From: Limnohabitans sp. Bal53 | Lineage (GTDB): Bacteria > Pseudomonadota > Gammaproteobacteria > Burkholderiales > Burkholderiaceae_C | Direction: 5' to 3' | Assembly (NCBI RefSeq): GCF_003063355.1 | Contig: NZ_NESH01000003.1 | Span: 248,001 to 312,000, forward strand | Length of the DNA: 64,000 nt | Translations under genes and position numbers: made by a program | In this document: piece by piece, positions 39,364 through 48,657 of the stretch | How positions within the stretch are numbered: position 1 is the stretch's first letter | How the letters are laid out: the number at the start of each line of letters is the position of its first letter | Notes under the pieces: model-generated | Databases searched by the model: none | Seen by the model: only the letters and a program-made list of their open reading frames with translations | Told to the model about the DNA's origin: nothing

Positions 39364-41343
39364 AGACGGCAGAACCTGGGGCGGCCTGAAAAACGACAAC
39401 GGTTGAGCCCGCAGGCGTTGGCCGATGGCCCGTCGGATGCGGTAGCGGTTGACGCCACTGACGCCTTGTGAGGCCAAGGCCACCCGAAAGGCCAGGTAAA
39501 AACTCACGCCCAGGTTGAGCGGGCCAATGACGGCCAGGCCGGCCAATGCCCAAGCAAATGCAGGGGTGTTCAGTGCCGGCAGGCCCAGTGTGAATGCCGC
39601 AGCTGCGATTTGACCGGCCGCGAGGGTGACATGGCGCACATCCAAGCCCAGTCCGAAAAACAAGGCAATCACTGGCACCAGCCCCAGCATCAGGCCCAGC
39701 GAAATGTTGGCCGCCAGGCCCGAGATGTTGTGCTGCAAATACAAGCCCACACGCTCAGCACCGCGCACCCCTATCCAGCGGCGCAGCCGGGGGTGGTAGC
39801 GCAGAGCCGAGTCAAGTCGGTGCAACACAAAGGCGTTTTCTACCCAGCCCGCGATGATGCTGGAGGCAAACAAAAGCACACCTGTGAAAGCCGCAAACAA
39901 TGCTGTGGGGCCGAGCAAGCTGACGGAAGACAGCACGTAGCGGGCTTCGGCTTCATTGGCCAAGGGGTTCAGGCCCAGTTGGATCAAGCCCCAGCATATG
40001 AGCAAGACCACAGGCACCACCGCCAACAGGTTGCCCAAAATGGCGGCGATCTGTGAGCGAAACAGGTGGGCGACTTCGTCCACAAAGCCTTCCACACCGT
40101 CGTCGTTGTCAATGTGTTTCAGTTTGGCCGCCATCGCTGGCGCGGTCACGGCAGGTTGCTTGGTGGCCACCGTCCAGTGCAGCAGCATCACCAAAACAAA
40201 CGACAAGGCGTAGTTGGTGCCCGCTGCCAAGCCCGCCCAAAAGGGCGACAGGGCCAGGGCCGTGATGGCGAATTTGGCCCAGGTCGTCAGACCGATGACC
40301 GCACCGCCGCCCAAGGCTTTTCCCAGCATGCGTCGGTACTCGGTCAAGTTACGGGTGATGTAATGTTCACCGCTTTCGGCGCTGCGCTGCGCCACTTTTT
40401 CGGCCAGCATGTGGCTGTTGGCTGCCCACAGGCTGCCGATGCTGCGGCTGTCGTGGCTAACTTGGGCCAGGTGTGCAAGCAGGGCCAGCATGGCGGGTAC
40501 TGGTGCATGCGTGAGTAAAGCCTCCAGCAGGTGTTTGCAGCGGATCACCAAGTGGCGCAACTGGCGCAAGCGGAACACGATGCCCACCGAGATGCCATGT
40601 TCCTGCAGGTGCGAATAGACGGTGTAGGCGGCATGGCGACACTCGTCGAGTTGATCTTTCAGTCCTTGGGCGGCGGCTTGACATTCGGGGCTATGTGGGC
40701 CACTGCGCTGCAGCGTTTGGCGAAAAGTTTCCAGGGCCATGGGCAGTTCGTGAAAGGGCCGTGTGTTTTCGTCGCGGCTGGCCATCCGGGTGCGGATTTC
40801 AGCCGAATGCCCGGTGGCGTTGACTTGGCCCACGCAATAGGTCAAGGCATCCATCAAACTGGCCTGCAAAGCCGGTGGCGCTTGTGTGGGTGCATGGGGC
40901 AAAACCAAGCGGGTCAGGCCGCTGAGGGTGTGTTCGTCCAGGTCTTGAAGCCACTGCACGTCAAAGGGCTCTGGTTTTAAAAACAAAAACAAGGCACCGA
41001 GGTCTCGTGTATCGGGCGTGGAGGGCAGCAGTTTCATGCGCAGGCGGTGACCCAGGTCGCTGATGAAGGCCGCGCGTGAGGCAAAGCCCAAGTCGGCCAG
41101 CAGCGGCGTGGCATCTGCATCGGTCACAAAGCCCTGCCACCAGGCTTGCCAGGCCTGTGTCATTTCCGGGCGGGCCAGCAAAGCATCCACCAACAGGCCC
41201 AAACGAGCCGCCGCTTGCTTGGGAGACTGGCGGTCGCCGCGCACCCATTGCAGCACATCGTTCAGCCACAAATGCCGGTCTACCCGGTGCGTGAGCCGAG
41301 GCAGTTGTTCGGTCAGGTTTAACAAGTTGGGCGAGGAAGCCAT
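39352..41343 (-). CDS. Gcr-family polytopic membrane protein (annotated 'site-specific recombinase')
   Basis: About 663 residues. The N-terminal half (to about 330) is soluble and helical; the C-terminal half has at least six membrane segments (about 350-630). It matches the family named after gonococcal Gcr and usually labelled site-specific recombinase, but there is no tyrosine or serine recombinase motif and the membrane topology makes that role doubtful. I chose the ATG at 41341-41343; an in-frame ATG at 41398-41400 with GAGACTG upstream would add 19 residues. Divergent from the MaoC gene. Confidence 0.75.
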   Translation of the reverse strand: MASSPNLLNLTEQLPRLTHRVDRHLWLNDVLQWVRGDRQSPKQAAARLGLLVDALLARPEMTQAWQAWWQGFVTDADATPLLADLGFASRAAFISDLGHRLRMKLLPSTPDTRDLGALFLFLKPEPFDVQWLQDLDEHTLSGLTRLVLPHAPTQAPPALQASLMDALTYCVGQVNATGHSAEIRTRMASRDENTRPFHELPMALETFRQTLQRSGPHSPECQAAAQGLKDQLDECRHAAYTVYSHLQEHGISVGIVFRLRQLRHLVIRCKHLLEALLTHAPVPAMLALLAHLAQVSHDSRSIGSLWAANSHMLAEKVAQRSAESGEHYITRNLTEYRRMLGKALGGGAVIGLTTWAKFAITALALSPFWAGLAAGTNYALSFVLVMLLHWTVATKQPAVTAPAMAAKLKHIDNDDGVEGFVDEVAHLFRSQIAAILGNLLAVVPVVLLICWGLIQLGLNPLANEAEARYVLSSVSLLGPTALFAAFTGVLLFASSIIAGWVENAFVLHRLDSALRYHPRLRRWIGVRGAERVGLYLQHNISGLAANISLGLMLGLVPVIALFFGLGLDVRHVTLAAGQIAAAAFTLGLPALNTPAFAWALAGLAVIGPLNLGVSFYLAFRVALASQGVSGVNRYRIRRAIGQRLRAQPLSFFRPPQVLPSSVL

Positions 41344-41438
41344 GAAATTCAAGGTAATGGGTAAAAACCCTGACCTTAACGCAAAAACGTGTCGCGCCAT
41401 CGACAGTCTCTGTTCAATAAGGTCCATACAGTTATGGC

Positions 41439-41894
41439 ATGAAAACTTTTGCAAATTTGGCTGAATTGGCCGCATGCGTCGGCCAAGATGTGGCCGCGAC
41501 CGAATGGGTCACCATCACCCAGCAACAGGTCAATCAGTTCGCTGAGGCCACGGGTGATCACCAATGGATCCACGTGGATGTGGAGCGAGCCCAGCAAGGC
41601 CCCTTTGGTGCACCGATTGCGCACGGCTTTTTGACCTTGTCACTGCTGTCACAGTTCTTTGACAAAACCATTCAGATCAGTGCCAAAAGCATGGGCGTGA
41701 ATTACGGCCTGAACAAGGTGCGCTTCATGGCCCCGGTGCCGGTGGGCAGTCGTCTGCGGGCGCACCTGCATTTGCATTCGGCCACACCTATAGAAGGCAA
41801 CGGCCTGCAGCTGCAATGGAATGTGACGGTCGAGCGTGAGGGCAGTGACAAACCGGTGTGTGCAGCCGAGTCACTGGTGCGTATTTACGCCTGA
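41439..41894 (+). CDS. MaoC-like (R)-specific enoyl-CoA hydratase
   Basis: 151-residue hot-dog fold protein. The hydratase-2 motif is clear: FAEATGDHQWIHVD (33-46) provides the catalytic Asp/His pair, followed by GPFGAPIAHGFLTLSLL. Members hydrate trans-2-enoyl-CoA to (R)-3-hydroxyacyl-CoA or related thioesters; the short single-domain form is common in Burkholderiales. It stands alone, divergent from the Gcr-like gene, and its 3' end overlaps the convergent trmL by 10 bp. Confidence 0.9.
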   Translation: MKTFANLAELAACVGQDVAATEWVTITQQQVNQFAEATGDHQWIHVDVERAQQGPFGAPIAHGFLTLSLLSQFFDKTIQISAKSMGVNYGLNKVRFMAPVPVGSRLRAHLHLHSATPIEGNGLQLQWNVTVEREGSDKPVCAAESLVRIYA

Positions 41895-42382
41895 GGAGGC
41901 AGTCCTGGCGCTGGGCTGGCTCCGGCAAAGCCGTGTTGTCGCCAGGCCTCGAACACGGTCACAGCCACCGCGTTCGACAAGTTCAGGCTCCGCTGTCCTT
42001 CACGCATGGGCAGCTTGATGCGTTGGGCTGGGGCGAACAGTTCGCGCAACTCTGGCGACAGGCCCCGTGTTTCCGAGCCAAACACCAGCCAGTCGCCTGG
42101 GGCAAAAGCCACCCCGTGGGCAGCGCGGCTGCCGCGAGTGGTCAGGGCGAACATGCGCTCGGGCTCGGGTTTTTCTTGGGCTAAAAATGAAGCCCAGTCC
42201 GCATGGCGACGCAGATCGGCGTACTCGTGGTAATCCAAGCCTGCGCGGCGCATGTGTTTGTCGTCCATCGAAAAACCCAAGGGTTCGATCAGGTGCAGCG
42301 TGCAGCCGGTATTGGCCGCCAAGCGGATGACGTTGCCGGTGTTCGGCGGGATTTCGGGCTCAACCAGGACGATATGGAACAT
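41885..42382 (-). CDS. trmL: tRNA (cytidine(34)-2'-O)-methyltransferase
   Basis: 165-residue SPOUT methyltransferase that 2'-O-methylates the wobble base of tRNA-Leu isoacceptors. The start FHIVLVEPEIPPNTGNVIRL is diagnostic. The knotted SAM site is seen in LVFGSETRGLSPELRELF and LNLSNAVAVTVFEA. Length is typical. It is followed on the same strand by nothing close; comF lies 22 bp upstream, so the two are likely co-transcribed. Confidence 0.95.
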   Translation of the reverse strand: MFHIVLVEPEIPPNTGNVIRLAANTGCTLHLIEPLGFSMDDKHMRRAGLDYHEYADLRRHADWASFLAQEKPEPERMFALTTRGSRAAHGVAFAPGDWLVFGSETRGLSPELRELFAPAQRIKLPMREGQRSLNLSNAVAVTVFEAWRQHGFAGASPAPGLPPQA

Positions 42383-42404
42383 GGCCTGTATTGTGCCTTG
42401 GCCT

Positions 42405-43151
42405 TCAGGCGTTGCCCCCTGCTTCGGTGCGTGCCAGCACCAGTGCGCTGACCTTCACCGCTCCTGCCTCGCGCAGTACCCGGGCTGCGGTGTGCAAAGA
42501 GGCGCCGCTGGTCATCACGTCGTCGATCAGCAGCATCTTTTTGCCGCGCAACTGCACGGCCCGCAATGGCTCCACTGCAAAAGCCCCCTCCAGATTGGCC
42601 AGCCGCTCGGCCCGGGGCAGGGTGCGCTGCGAAGGTGTATCGCGGGTTCGCAGCAGCAAACGGGCATCGGCTTTGTGCGGGCTCAGATGGCGCGCCAGCA
42701 GCCAGGATTGGTTGAACCCGCGCTCAGCCAGGCGCTGAGCGGACAGGGGAATCGGCAGCACCCAGTCGGCCTCGTCCAGCGTGTCTTCTGCCCAAGGGGC
42801 GCTCAGCATCAGGGTGGCCAAAGGCCCGGCCCAGCCGGGTTGTTGTTGGAATTTGTAGCGGGCGATCAGGTCCACCCAGGGCCAGGCGTAGGCGGTGGCC
42901 GTCAGGCACAGGTCCAGCGGGGGTGGTGATTTCAGGCAAGCGCCGCAGCGCCTGGCCGGGTGGGGCAAGGGCAGGGCGCAACTGGGGCAGCGGCGTTGGG
43001 GTTGGGCAAAGCGGGCGATGCAGGTCTCGCACAGCGGCGACTGGGGCCAGCTTTGGCAGATGGCACAGCGGCTGGGCAGCCAGCGCCAAAACCCACCGAT
43101 GCGCGGCGTGCCGGATGGGTTCAACAAGCCCTCAAGCCATGCGGTTCTCAT
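42405..43151 (-). CDS. comF: ComF-family phosphoribosyltransferase-like protein
   Basis: 248 residues. An N-terminal double zinc-binding region contains four C-x2-C pairs (CAIC, CETC, CPSC, CGAC at about residues 28-71), and the C-terminal PRTase domain ends with LLIDDVMTSGASLHTAARVL near 212. ComF proteins act in natural transformation or DNA uptake-linked processes; in proteobacteria they are often called GntX-like and their enzymatic role is uncertain. I chose the ATG at 43149-43151; open frame continues upstream but is antisense to the BioC-like gene. Confidence 0.9.
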   Translation of the reverse strand: MRTAWLEGLLNPSGTPRIGGFWRWLPSRCAICQSWPQSPLCETCIARFAQPQRRCPSCALPLPHPARRCGACLKSPPPLDLCLTATAYAWPWVDLIARYKFQQQPGWAGPLATLMLSAPWAEDTLDEADWVLPIPLSAQRLAERGFNQSWLLARHLSPHKADARLLLRTRDTPSQRTLPRAERLANLEGAFAVEPLRAVQLRGKKMLLIDDVMTSGASLHTAARVLREAGAVKVSALVLARTEAGGNA

Positions 43152-43241
43152 GGAGTCAATATACTCAGCCCGGGCTGTCGGAACAAGCGTAAAACCTGTT
43201 GGCGCTTGTGTGCACACTGCCCCTTTCAGACACCCCACCCC

Positions 43242-44159
43242 ATGACCCAAGCCCTTCGCCCCCCTTCTTTGGACCCCGTGGCCGCTGCCCGGTGGCAGGC
43301 CTTGCTCGTGCAAGCCGCGCAGTCGCCTTGGTTGCATGAAGAAGTGGCCTCGCGCATGCAAGAGCGCCTGGACTTTATCAAGCTGCAGCCTTTGCACTGG
43401 GTCCATTGGGGCCCATTGCGCGGCGGCCTGGCGGCGCAAAGCGCTTTGGAGCAACGCTACCCCAAGGCCCAGGTGTGGCTGGCTGGCGAGTCCCCAGGGC
43501 ATGCACAGTTCACCCGCCAGGCGCTGCAAGCTCCATGGTGGCAGGCCCGGCACTGGCGTGGGCCCAATCGGCATGAGGGTTTGCCGCCTGATCACACGGC
43601 GCACATGTTGTGGGCCAACATGCACTTGCATGCCAGCGCGGAGCCCCAAGCCTTGCTGCAAACCTGGCACCGGGCCTTGGCGGTGGATGGATTTCTGATG
43701 TTTTCTTGCCTGGGGCCTGACACGCTGCGTGACTTGCGTCAGGTGTATGCCCGGGCCGGCTGGCCCGAGCCCGCGCACGCATTCACCGACATGCACGACT
43801 GGGGCGATATGCTGGTGGAGGCCGGTTTTGCCGAGCCAGTCATGGACATGGAGCGCATCACATTGACGTATGCCAGTCCTGACGCATTGCTGGCGGAGTT
43901 GCGCAGCTTGGGGCGTAATTTGCACCTGCAGCGCTTTCAGGGCTTGCGCACGCGTCGGTGGCGTGATCGCTTGTCAGAAGCCTTGCTGGCGCTAGCCCGG
44001 CCAGAAGAGGGTGGGCGCCTGTCTTTGGGGTTCGAGATCGTTTACGGCCACGCCCTGAAGCCTCAGCCGCGAATGAAAATGGCAGCAAAAACCGAAATAG
44101 GACTGGATCAGATGCGGCATATGCTGCATTCGGGTGGGGGTATAGGCGGCAAAGTTTGA
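43242..44159 (+). CDS. BioC-like SAM-dependent methyltransferase with altered motif I
   Basis: 305-residue class I methyltransferase-like protein, similar to BioC and NDUFAF5. It has the N-terminal VASRMQERLDFIKLQP (BioC normally ARxMxERLxxI) and the later LPPDHTAHMLWANMHLH, ALAVDGFLMFSCLGPDTLRD and DMHDWGDMLVEAGF, which follow the family order. The SAM-binding motif I, normally D-x-G-x-G-x-G, is HWGPLRGGLAAQ and does not fit. The protein may have lost SAM binding or changed role. It is divergent from comF by 90 bp. The ATG at 43242 is supported by homology, not by a strong Shine-Dalgarno. Confidence 0.72.
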   Translation: MTQALRPPSLDPVAAARWQALLVQAAQSPWLHEEVASRMQERLDFIKLQPLHWVHWGPLRGGLAAQSALEQRYPKAQVWLAGESPGHAQFTRQALQAPWWQARHWRGPNRHEGLPPDHTAHMLWANMHLHASAEPQALLQTWHRALAVDGFLMFSCLGPDTLRDLRQVYARAGWPEPAHAFTDMHDWGDMLVEAGFAEPVMDMERITLTYASPDALLAELRSLGRNLHLQRFQGLRTRRWRDRLSEALLALARPEEGGRLSLGFEIVYGHALKPQPRMKMAAKTEIGLDQMRHMLHSGGGIGGKV

Positions 44160-44253
44160 GAAACGTCAAAAGATGTTTTGATCTCAGGTAAAATCCGCGC
44201 GTTTTGACCATTAAACATGCTTGACAGGGTGTTAGGTTATTGAAAGTTGACAG

Positions 44254-44730
44254 ATGTCAAATCAAACTTATCAATTCGCGCAAGTGTCGGGACCGGCTGT
44301 TCAATGGCGGCTCAAACGCAATTGCTCGGTCACGCCGGCCCAGTTGGGCTGGATGTACCTGTCGCTGTGCACGGTGTCTTTGGGCATTGGTGTTTTCTTT
44401 TGGTTGCAAGGGGCTACTTTGGTGTTGGCCTTTGCAGGTCTGGAAGTGGCAGTCTTGGGCTTGGCTTTTTTGGCCTATGCCCGTCACGCTGCTGATGGTG
44501 AAATGATTTCGCTGCAAGGCAGCAACCTGGTGGTGGAGCTGGAGACGGCAGGCCGCTTGGAGAGGGCTGAATTCGCGCGCCAATGGGTGCGGGTTGAGCC
44601 CAAGTCTGGAGATCAAAGCCTGATCGAGTTGTCGGGTCAAGGTCGAACGATCGAGGTGGGGCGCTTTGTCAGGCCCGAGCTCCGGCAAGTGCTGGCGCGA
44701 GAAATCAGGAAGGCATTGCGCTCTGCGTGA
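44254..44730 (+). CDS. DUF2244 membrane protein
   Basis: 158 residues. The N-terminal WRLKRNCSVTPAQL motif (17-30) and two adjacent membrane helices (about 32-75) are characteristic of DUF2244, followed by a cytoplasmic domain ending in REIRKALRS. The function is unknown, but the gene commonly precedes cytochrome c oxidase genes in alpha- and betaproteobacteria, as it does here, and an assembly role is often supposed. Confidence 0.88.
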   Translation: MSNQTYQFAQVSGPAVQWRLKRNCSVTPAQLGWMYLSLCTVSLGIGVFFWLQGATLVLAFAGLEVAVLGLAFLAYARHAADGEMISLQGSNLVVELETAGRLERAEFARQWVRVEPKSGDQSLIELSGQGRTIEVGRFVRPELRQVLAREIRKALRSA

Positions 44731-44807
44731 TGCCGTGTGGTCAGCCGGATTTGTCCGGCCAGGCCCAAGGTGTGAGTTCAACAGAGTCTTGGAAGTTAGT
44801 GAGAACC

Positions 44808-45980
44808 ATGAAGAATATTTCCAACCAATTGGCTTCGCTGCTATCCCGCGCGGGCATTTTTGCAGGCGCTTGGGTGGCTACGGCTGCTCACGCTGTCAAT
44901 GATTTGCCGGGCGGCCCTGCGGTCAATCAGCTCAATTTGCATCCACCGGTGACCAAGATTGCCGAAGAGCAGCAATGGCTGCACTGGATGATGTTGATCA
45001 TCTGTACCGTCATCTTCATTGCCGTTTTTGCGGTGATGTTCTATTCCATCTGGAAGCACCGCAAGTCGGTGGGTCACAAACCCGCTACCTTCACCGAGTC
45101 CATCACGGTTGAAGTGGTGTGGACGGCCGTGCCATTCTTGATCGTGATCCTCATGGCCTTGCCTGCCACCAAAGTGCTGGTGGCCCAGAAAGACACCACC
45201 AACGCAGACTTGACCGTCAAGGTCACCGGCTACCAGTGGAAATGGGGTTACGACTACATCAAGGGCGAAGGTGAAGGCCTGAGCTACATCTCCACGCTCG
45301 ATTCTTCGCACCGCGCCATGTCTGATGCGGGCCAGCCAGCAGGTGACAACTACTTGCTCAAAGTGGATAACCCACTAGTAGTGCCAGTTAATCAAAAGAT
45401 TCGAGTCATCACCACTGCCAACGACGTGATCCACGCATTCATGGTGCCAGCCTTTGGTATCAAGCAAGATGCGATCCCCGGTTTTGTGCGTGACACTTGG
45501 TTCCGCGCCGAGAAAACGGGTGACTTCTACGGTCAGTGCGCCGAATTGTGCGGCAAGGAGCACGCCTACATGCCTATCCATGTCAAGGTGTTGTCCGCTG
45601 CCGATTACGCTGCTTGGGTTGATACTGAGAAGAAAAAACAAGCTGCCAAAGCCGATGATCCAGCCAAAGTCTGGGCGTTGGACGATTTGTCCAAGCGAGG
45701 CGAAAAAGTCTATGCAGCCAACTGCGCGGCTTGCCACCAAGCCAATGGCAAGGGTGCCGGCTCGATCAAGGCGCTTGATGGCTCATCCATCGTTCTTGAT
45801 GCGGACCATTCCAAGCAAATTGCCATCATGCTCAATGGCGCTGGCAATGGTGCCATGCCTGCATGGAAGCAGTTGTCGGACACCGAAATCGCTGCTGTGA
45901 TCACCTACACCAAAAACAACTGGTCCAACAAGACCGGGCAAATCGTGCAACCGGCTGAAGTTCTGGCCGCTCGCAAATAA
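44808..45980 (+). CDS. coxB: Cytochrome c oxidase subunit II with fused cytochrome c domain
   Basis: 390 residues: signal peptide (to about residue 30), two membrane helices (about 55-80 and 100-125), the periplasmic cupredoxin domain with the CuA site [17 protein letters not shown] (about 242-258), and a C-terminal class I cytochrome c with heme motif CAACH (about 306-310) and distal methionine in GAMPAW. The fused cytochrome makes this a caa3-type enzyme. The ATG at 44808 begins a normal signal peptide. First catalytic gene of the oxidase cluster, 32 bp before coxA. Confidence 0.96.
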   Translation: MKNISNQLASLLSRAGIFAGAWVATAAHAVNDLPGGPAVNQLNLHPPVTKIAEEQQWLHWMMLIICTVIFIAVFAVMFYSIWKHRKSVGHKPATFTESITVEVVWTAVPFLIVILMALPATKVLVAQKDTTNADLTVKVTGYQWKWGYDYIKGEGEGLSYISTLDSSHRAMSDAGQPAGDNYLLKVDNPLVVPVNQKIRVITTANDVIHAFMVPAFGIKQDAIPGFVRDTWFRAEKTGDFYGQCAELCGKEHAYMPIHVKVLSAADYAAWVDTEKKKQAAKADDPAKVWALDDLSKRGEKVYAANCAACHQANGKGAGSIKALDGSSIVLDADHSKQIAIMLNGAGNGAMPAWKQLSDTEIAAVITYTKNNWSNKTGQIVQPAEVLAARK

Positions 45981-46012
45981 GCCGTACCGTTTATAAATCA
46001 AAGGAAATCAAG

Positions 46013-47629
46013 ATGAGTGCCGTTCTAGACCATCACGATCACGCCCATGACGACCACGGTCACGCGCCTGCGGGCTGGCGTCGTTGGGTGTATGCCACCA
46101 ACCACAAAGACATTGGTACTTTGTACCTCTTGTTCAGTTTTGCCATGCTCATGATTGGCGGCGTTTTGGCATTGGGTATCCGTGCCGAACTCTTCCAGCC
46201 TGGCTTGCAAATTGTGAACCCTGAGCTGTTCAACCAGTTCACGACGATGCACGGCATCATCATGGTGTTCGGTGCGATCATGCCTGCCTTTGTGGGTTTT
46301 GCGAACTGGATGCTGCCGCTGCAAATCGGCGCATCTGACATGGCCTTTGCCCGCATGAACAACTTCAGCTTCTGGCTGATGATTCCTGCAGCTGGCATGC
46401 TGGTGGGTTCGTTCTTCATGCCTGGTGGCGCACCTGCCGCTGGTTGGACTTTGTATGCACCCCTGACCCTGCAAATGGGTCCTTCCATGGACGCTGGTAT
46501 TTTTGCCATGCACATCCTGGGTGCCTCGTCCATCATGGGTTCGATCAACATCATCGTGACCATCTTGAACATGCGCGCCCCTGGCATGACCTTGATGAAG
46601 ATGCCCATGTTCGCCTGGACATGGTTGATCACCGCTTACTTGTTGATTGCCGTGATGCCCGTGTTGGCCGGCGCGATCACCATGACCCTGACAGACCGCC
46701 ACTTTGGCACCAGCTTCTTCAACCCCGCTGGTGGTGGTGACCCGGTCATGTACCAGCACATCTTCTGGTTCTTTGGTCACCCCGAGGTGTACATCATGAT
46801 CTTGCCGGCCTTCGGCATCATCAGCCAGATCGTGCCTGCTTTCGCACGCAAGAAGTTGTTCGGTTACGCCTCCATGGTGTACGCCACATCGTCCATCGCG
46901 ATCTTGTCCTTTATCGTGTGGGCGCACCACATGTTCACCACTGGCATGCCGGTCACTGGTCAGCTGTTCTTCATGTACGCCACGATGTTGATCGCCGTGC
47001 CGACCGCCGTGAAGATTTTCAACTGGATTGCCACCATGTGGCGTGGCTCCATGACCTTTGAAACCCCCATGCTGTTCGCTGTGGGCTTCATCTTCGTGTT
47101 CACCATGGGTGGCTTTACAGGTTTGATCTTGGCCATGGCCCCGATCGACATCCAGTTGCAAGACACTTATTACGTGGTGGCCCACTTCCACTACGTGCTG
47201 GTGGCAGGTTCCCTGTTTGCACTGTTCGCTGGTGTTTACTACTGGATTCCCAAGTGGACCGGTGTGATGTACAACGAAACGCGCGGCAAGATCCACTTCT
47301 GGTGGTCGCTGATCTCCTTCAACGTCACTTTCTTCCCGATGCACTTCTTGGGTCTGGCTGGCATGCCCCGTCGTTATGCCGACTACCCCATGCAGTTCGC
47401 CGACTTCAACATGATCGCTTCGGTCGGCTCCTTCTTCTTTGGCTTTGCTCAGGTGTATTTCTTCCTGTTCATCGTCTTGCCTGCCATGATGGGCAAGGGC
47501 GAGAAAGCGCCTCAGAAGCCATGGGAAGCCGCTGAAGGCTTGGAGTGGGAAGTGCCTTCACCAGCACCCTTCCACACCTTTGAGAACCCACCCAAGCTGG
47601 ACGCAACCGCGACCCGCGTGATCGGTTGA
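46013..47629 (+). CDS. coxA: Cytochrome c oxidase subunit I
   Basis: 538-residue, twelve-helix heme-copper oxidase subunit carrying low-spin heme a and the a3-CuB centre. Visible hallmarks: [12 protein letters not shown] with the low-spin heme histidine, [18 protein letters not shown] (CuB histidine and cross-linked tyrosine, near 250), WAHHMFTTG (CuB histidines near 304) and [12 protein letters not shown] (a3 and a histidines, near 391). The K-channel residues in HPEVY place it in the A1 subfamily. The N-terminus is histidine-rich ([14 protein letters not shown]), perhaps a metal-binding leader. Confidence 0.97.
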   Translation: MSAVLDHHDHAHDDHGHAPAGWRRWVYATNHKDIGTLYLLFSFAMLMIGGVLALGIRAELFQPGLQIVNPELFNQFTTMHGIIMVFGAIMPAFVGFANWMLPLQIGASDMAFARMNNFSFWLMIPAAGMLVGSFFMPGGAPAAGWTLYAPLTLQMGPSMDAGIFAMHILGASSIMGSINIIVTILNMRAPGMTLMKMPMFAWTWLITAYLLIAVMPVLAGAITMTLTDRHFGTSFFNPAGGGDPVMYQHIFWFFGHPEVYIMILPAFGIISQIVPAFARKKLFGYASMVYATSSIAILSFIVWAHHMFTTGMPVTGQLFFMYATMLIAVPTAVKIFNWIATMWRGSMTFETPMLFAVGFIFVFTMGGFTGLILAMAPIDIQLQDTYYVVAHFHYVLVAGSLFALFAGVYYWIPKWTGVMYNETRGKIHFWWSLISFNVTFFPMHFLGLAGMPRRYADYPMQFADFNMIASVGSFFFGFAQVYFFLFIVLPAMMGKGEKAPQKPWEAAEGLEWEVPSPAPFHTFENPPKLDATATRVIG

Positions 47630-47636
47630 TGCGACC

Positions 47637-47753
47637 ATGGCCATGACCCCTGAACAAAGAAAAAGCAATGTGCGCCTGGGCCTCATACTGGCCTCGGTAG
47701 CGCTGGCCGTGTTGGTCGGTTTTGTGGCCAAGTTGTTGATCCTCAACCCTTGA
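47637..47753 (+). CDS. Cytochrome oxidase small assembly protein (38 aa)
   Basis: Very short gene, 38 residues: a basic N-terminus, MAMTPEQRKSNVRLGL, and one membrane helix (about 14-36). It starts 7 bp after the coxA stop codon and ends 9 bp before ctaG. A small protein of this wording is conserved between coxA and ctaG in Betaproteobacteria and annotated as a cytochrome oxidase small assembly protein; its mechanism is unknown. Confidence 0.85.
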   Translation: MAMTPEQRKSNVRLGLILASVALAVLVGFVAKLLILNP

Positions 47754-47762
47754 AAGAGCACG

Positions 47763-48392
47763 ATGAACCTGCGCATTGAGAATCTGAGGATGGTGGGCAA
47801 GCTGGCGATCATCACCGCTGGCATGTTCGGCTTCGGTTATGCGCTGGTTCCCATCTACAGGGCCATCTGCGACATCACGGGGATCAACGTATTGTCGATA
47901 TCCGAAACCCAAGTGCCGGGCAACGCGAAGGCTGGCAAAGCCGCCGAAGTCTTGCGCAACAGCCAAGTGGATACCACTCGCACCATCACAGTGGAGTTCG
48001 ATGCGAATGTGCGCGGCCCTTGGGATTTCAAACCCGAAAAGCGCAGCATGCAGGTGCATCCGGGTGAGCTCAGTACCGTCATGTACGAATTTCAAAACGT
48101 GCAAAACCGACCCATGGTAGCTCAAGCCATTCCAAGTTATGCACCAAGGCAAGCTGCCAGTCATTTCAACAAGCTGGAATGCTTTTGCTTCAACGAGTAC
48201 ACCTTGGCGCCTGGCGAGAAAAAATCTTGGCCGGTCGCATTTGTGATCGATCCCAAGCTGTCCAAAGACGTGACGACCATCACGCTGTCCTACACCTTCT
48301 TTGAGGTGGGCGGCAAGACACCCGCGGCCCCAACAGCGCCATTGGCAGCTGCTGTTCAGCCATTGCCACTCAAGACAGGTCTGGGTTCATGA
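47763..48392 (+). CDS. ctaG: Cytochrome c oxidase assembly protein CtaG/Cox11
   Basis: 209-residue copper chaperone that inserts CuB into subunit I. One N-terminal membrane helix (about 12-32) is followed by an immunoglobulin-like periplasmic domain with the copper motif ECFCFNEY (about 139-146) and a conserved YALVPIYRAICDITG at the helix end. Its stop codon overlaps the next start by 4 bp. Confidence 0.95.
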   Translation: MNLRIENLRMVGKLAIITAGMFGFGYALVPIYRAICDITGINVLSISETQVPGNAKAGKAAEVLRNSQVDTTRTITVEFDANVRGPWDFKPEKRSMQVHPGELSTVMYEFQNVQNRPMVAQAIPSYAPRQAASHFNKLECFCFNEYTLAPGEKKSWPVAFVIDPKLSKDVTTITLSYTFFEVGGKTPAAPTAPLAAAVQPLPLKTGLGS

Positions 48393-48613
48393 GCACACCC
48401 GGACTGCCCGTTTCCAAAACGTCCTGGTTGCGCACCATCCAGGCCGTTCTTTGGTCATTTGTCGGTCTTCGCAAGAATGCCGAGTACCAACAAGACATTG
48501 AAAAGCTCAACCCGTTCCACATCATTGGTGTGGCCATCGGCGCGGCATTGTTGTTTGTGCTGGGGCTGATTGCCCTGGTCAATTGGGTCGTGGTTCAGCC
48601 CACCGGCCTATAA
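48389..48613 (+). CDS. DUF2970 small membrane protein
   Basis: 74 residues. Conserved VLWSFVGLRKNAEYQQDIEK (23-42) and one C-terminal membrane helix (about 48-70) identify DUF2970, a family found between ctaG and ctaE in Betaproteobacteria. The function is unknown; the location suggests a role in oxidase assembly. ATGA overlap with ctaG. Confidence 0.88.
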   Translation: MSTPGLPVSKTSWLRTIQAVLWSFVGLRKNAEYQQDIEKLNPFHIIGVAIGAALLFVLGLIALVNWVVVQPTGL

Positions 48614-48657
48614 CCCGCAAAAATAAGATTTCGATAGAAGAGAGAGCAGGAGTCCCC

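Noticed and set aside
39439..39446. GCGGTAGC resembling the core of an RfaH ops element, about 2 kb from the RfaH-like gene.
   Set aside because: It is inside the coding region of the Gcr-family gene near its 3' end, not in an operon leader, and the flanking bases do not match the longer ops consensus.
39352..41343. Reading the Gcr-family gene as a mobile-element recombinase.
   Set aside because: No tyrosine or serine recombinase motif, at least six membrane helices, no att-like repeats and conserved neighbours; the common name is probably misleading.
46025..47344. A 439-codon His-rich minus-strand open frame inside coxA.
   Set aside because: Shadow of coxA; its apparent metal-rich composition is the complement of Met/Trp/Val codons.
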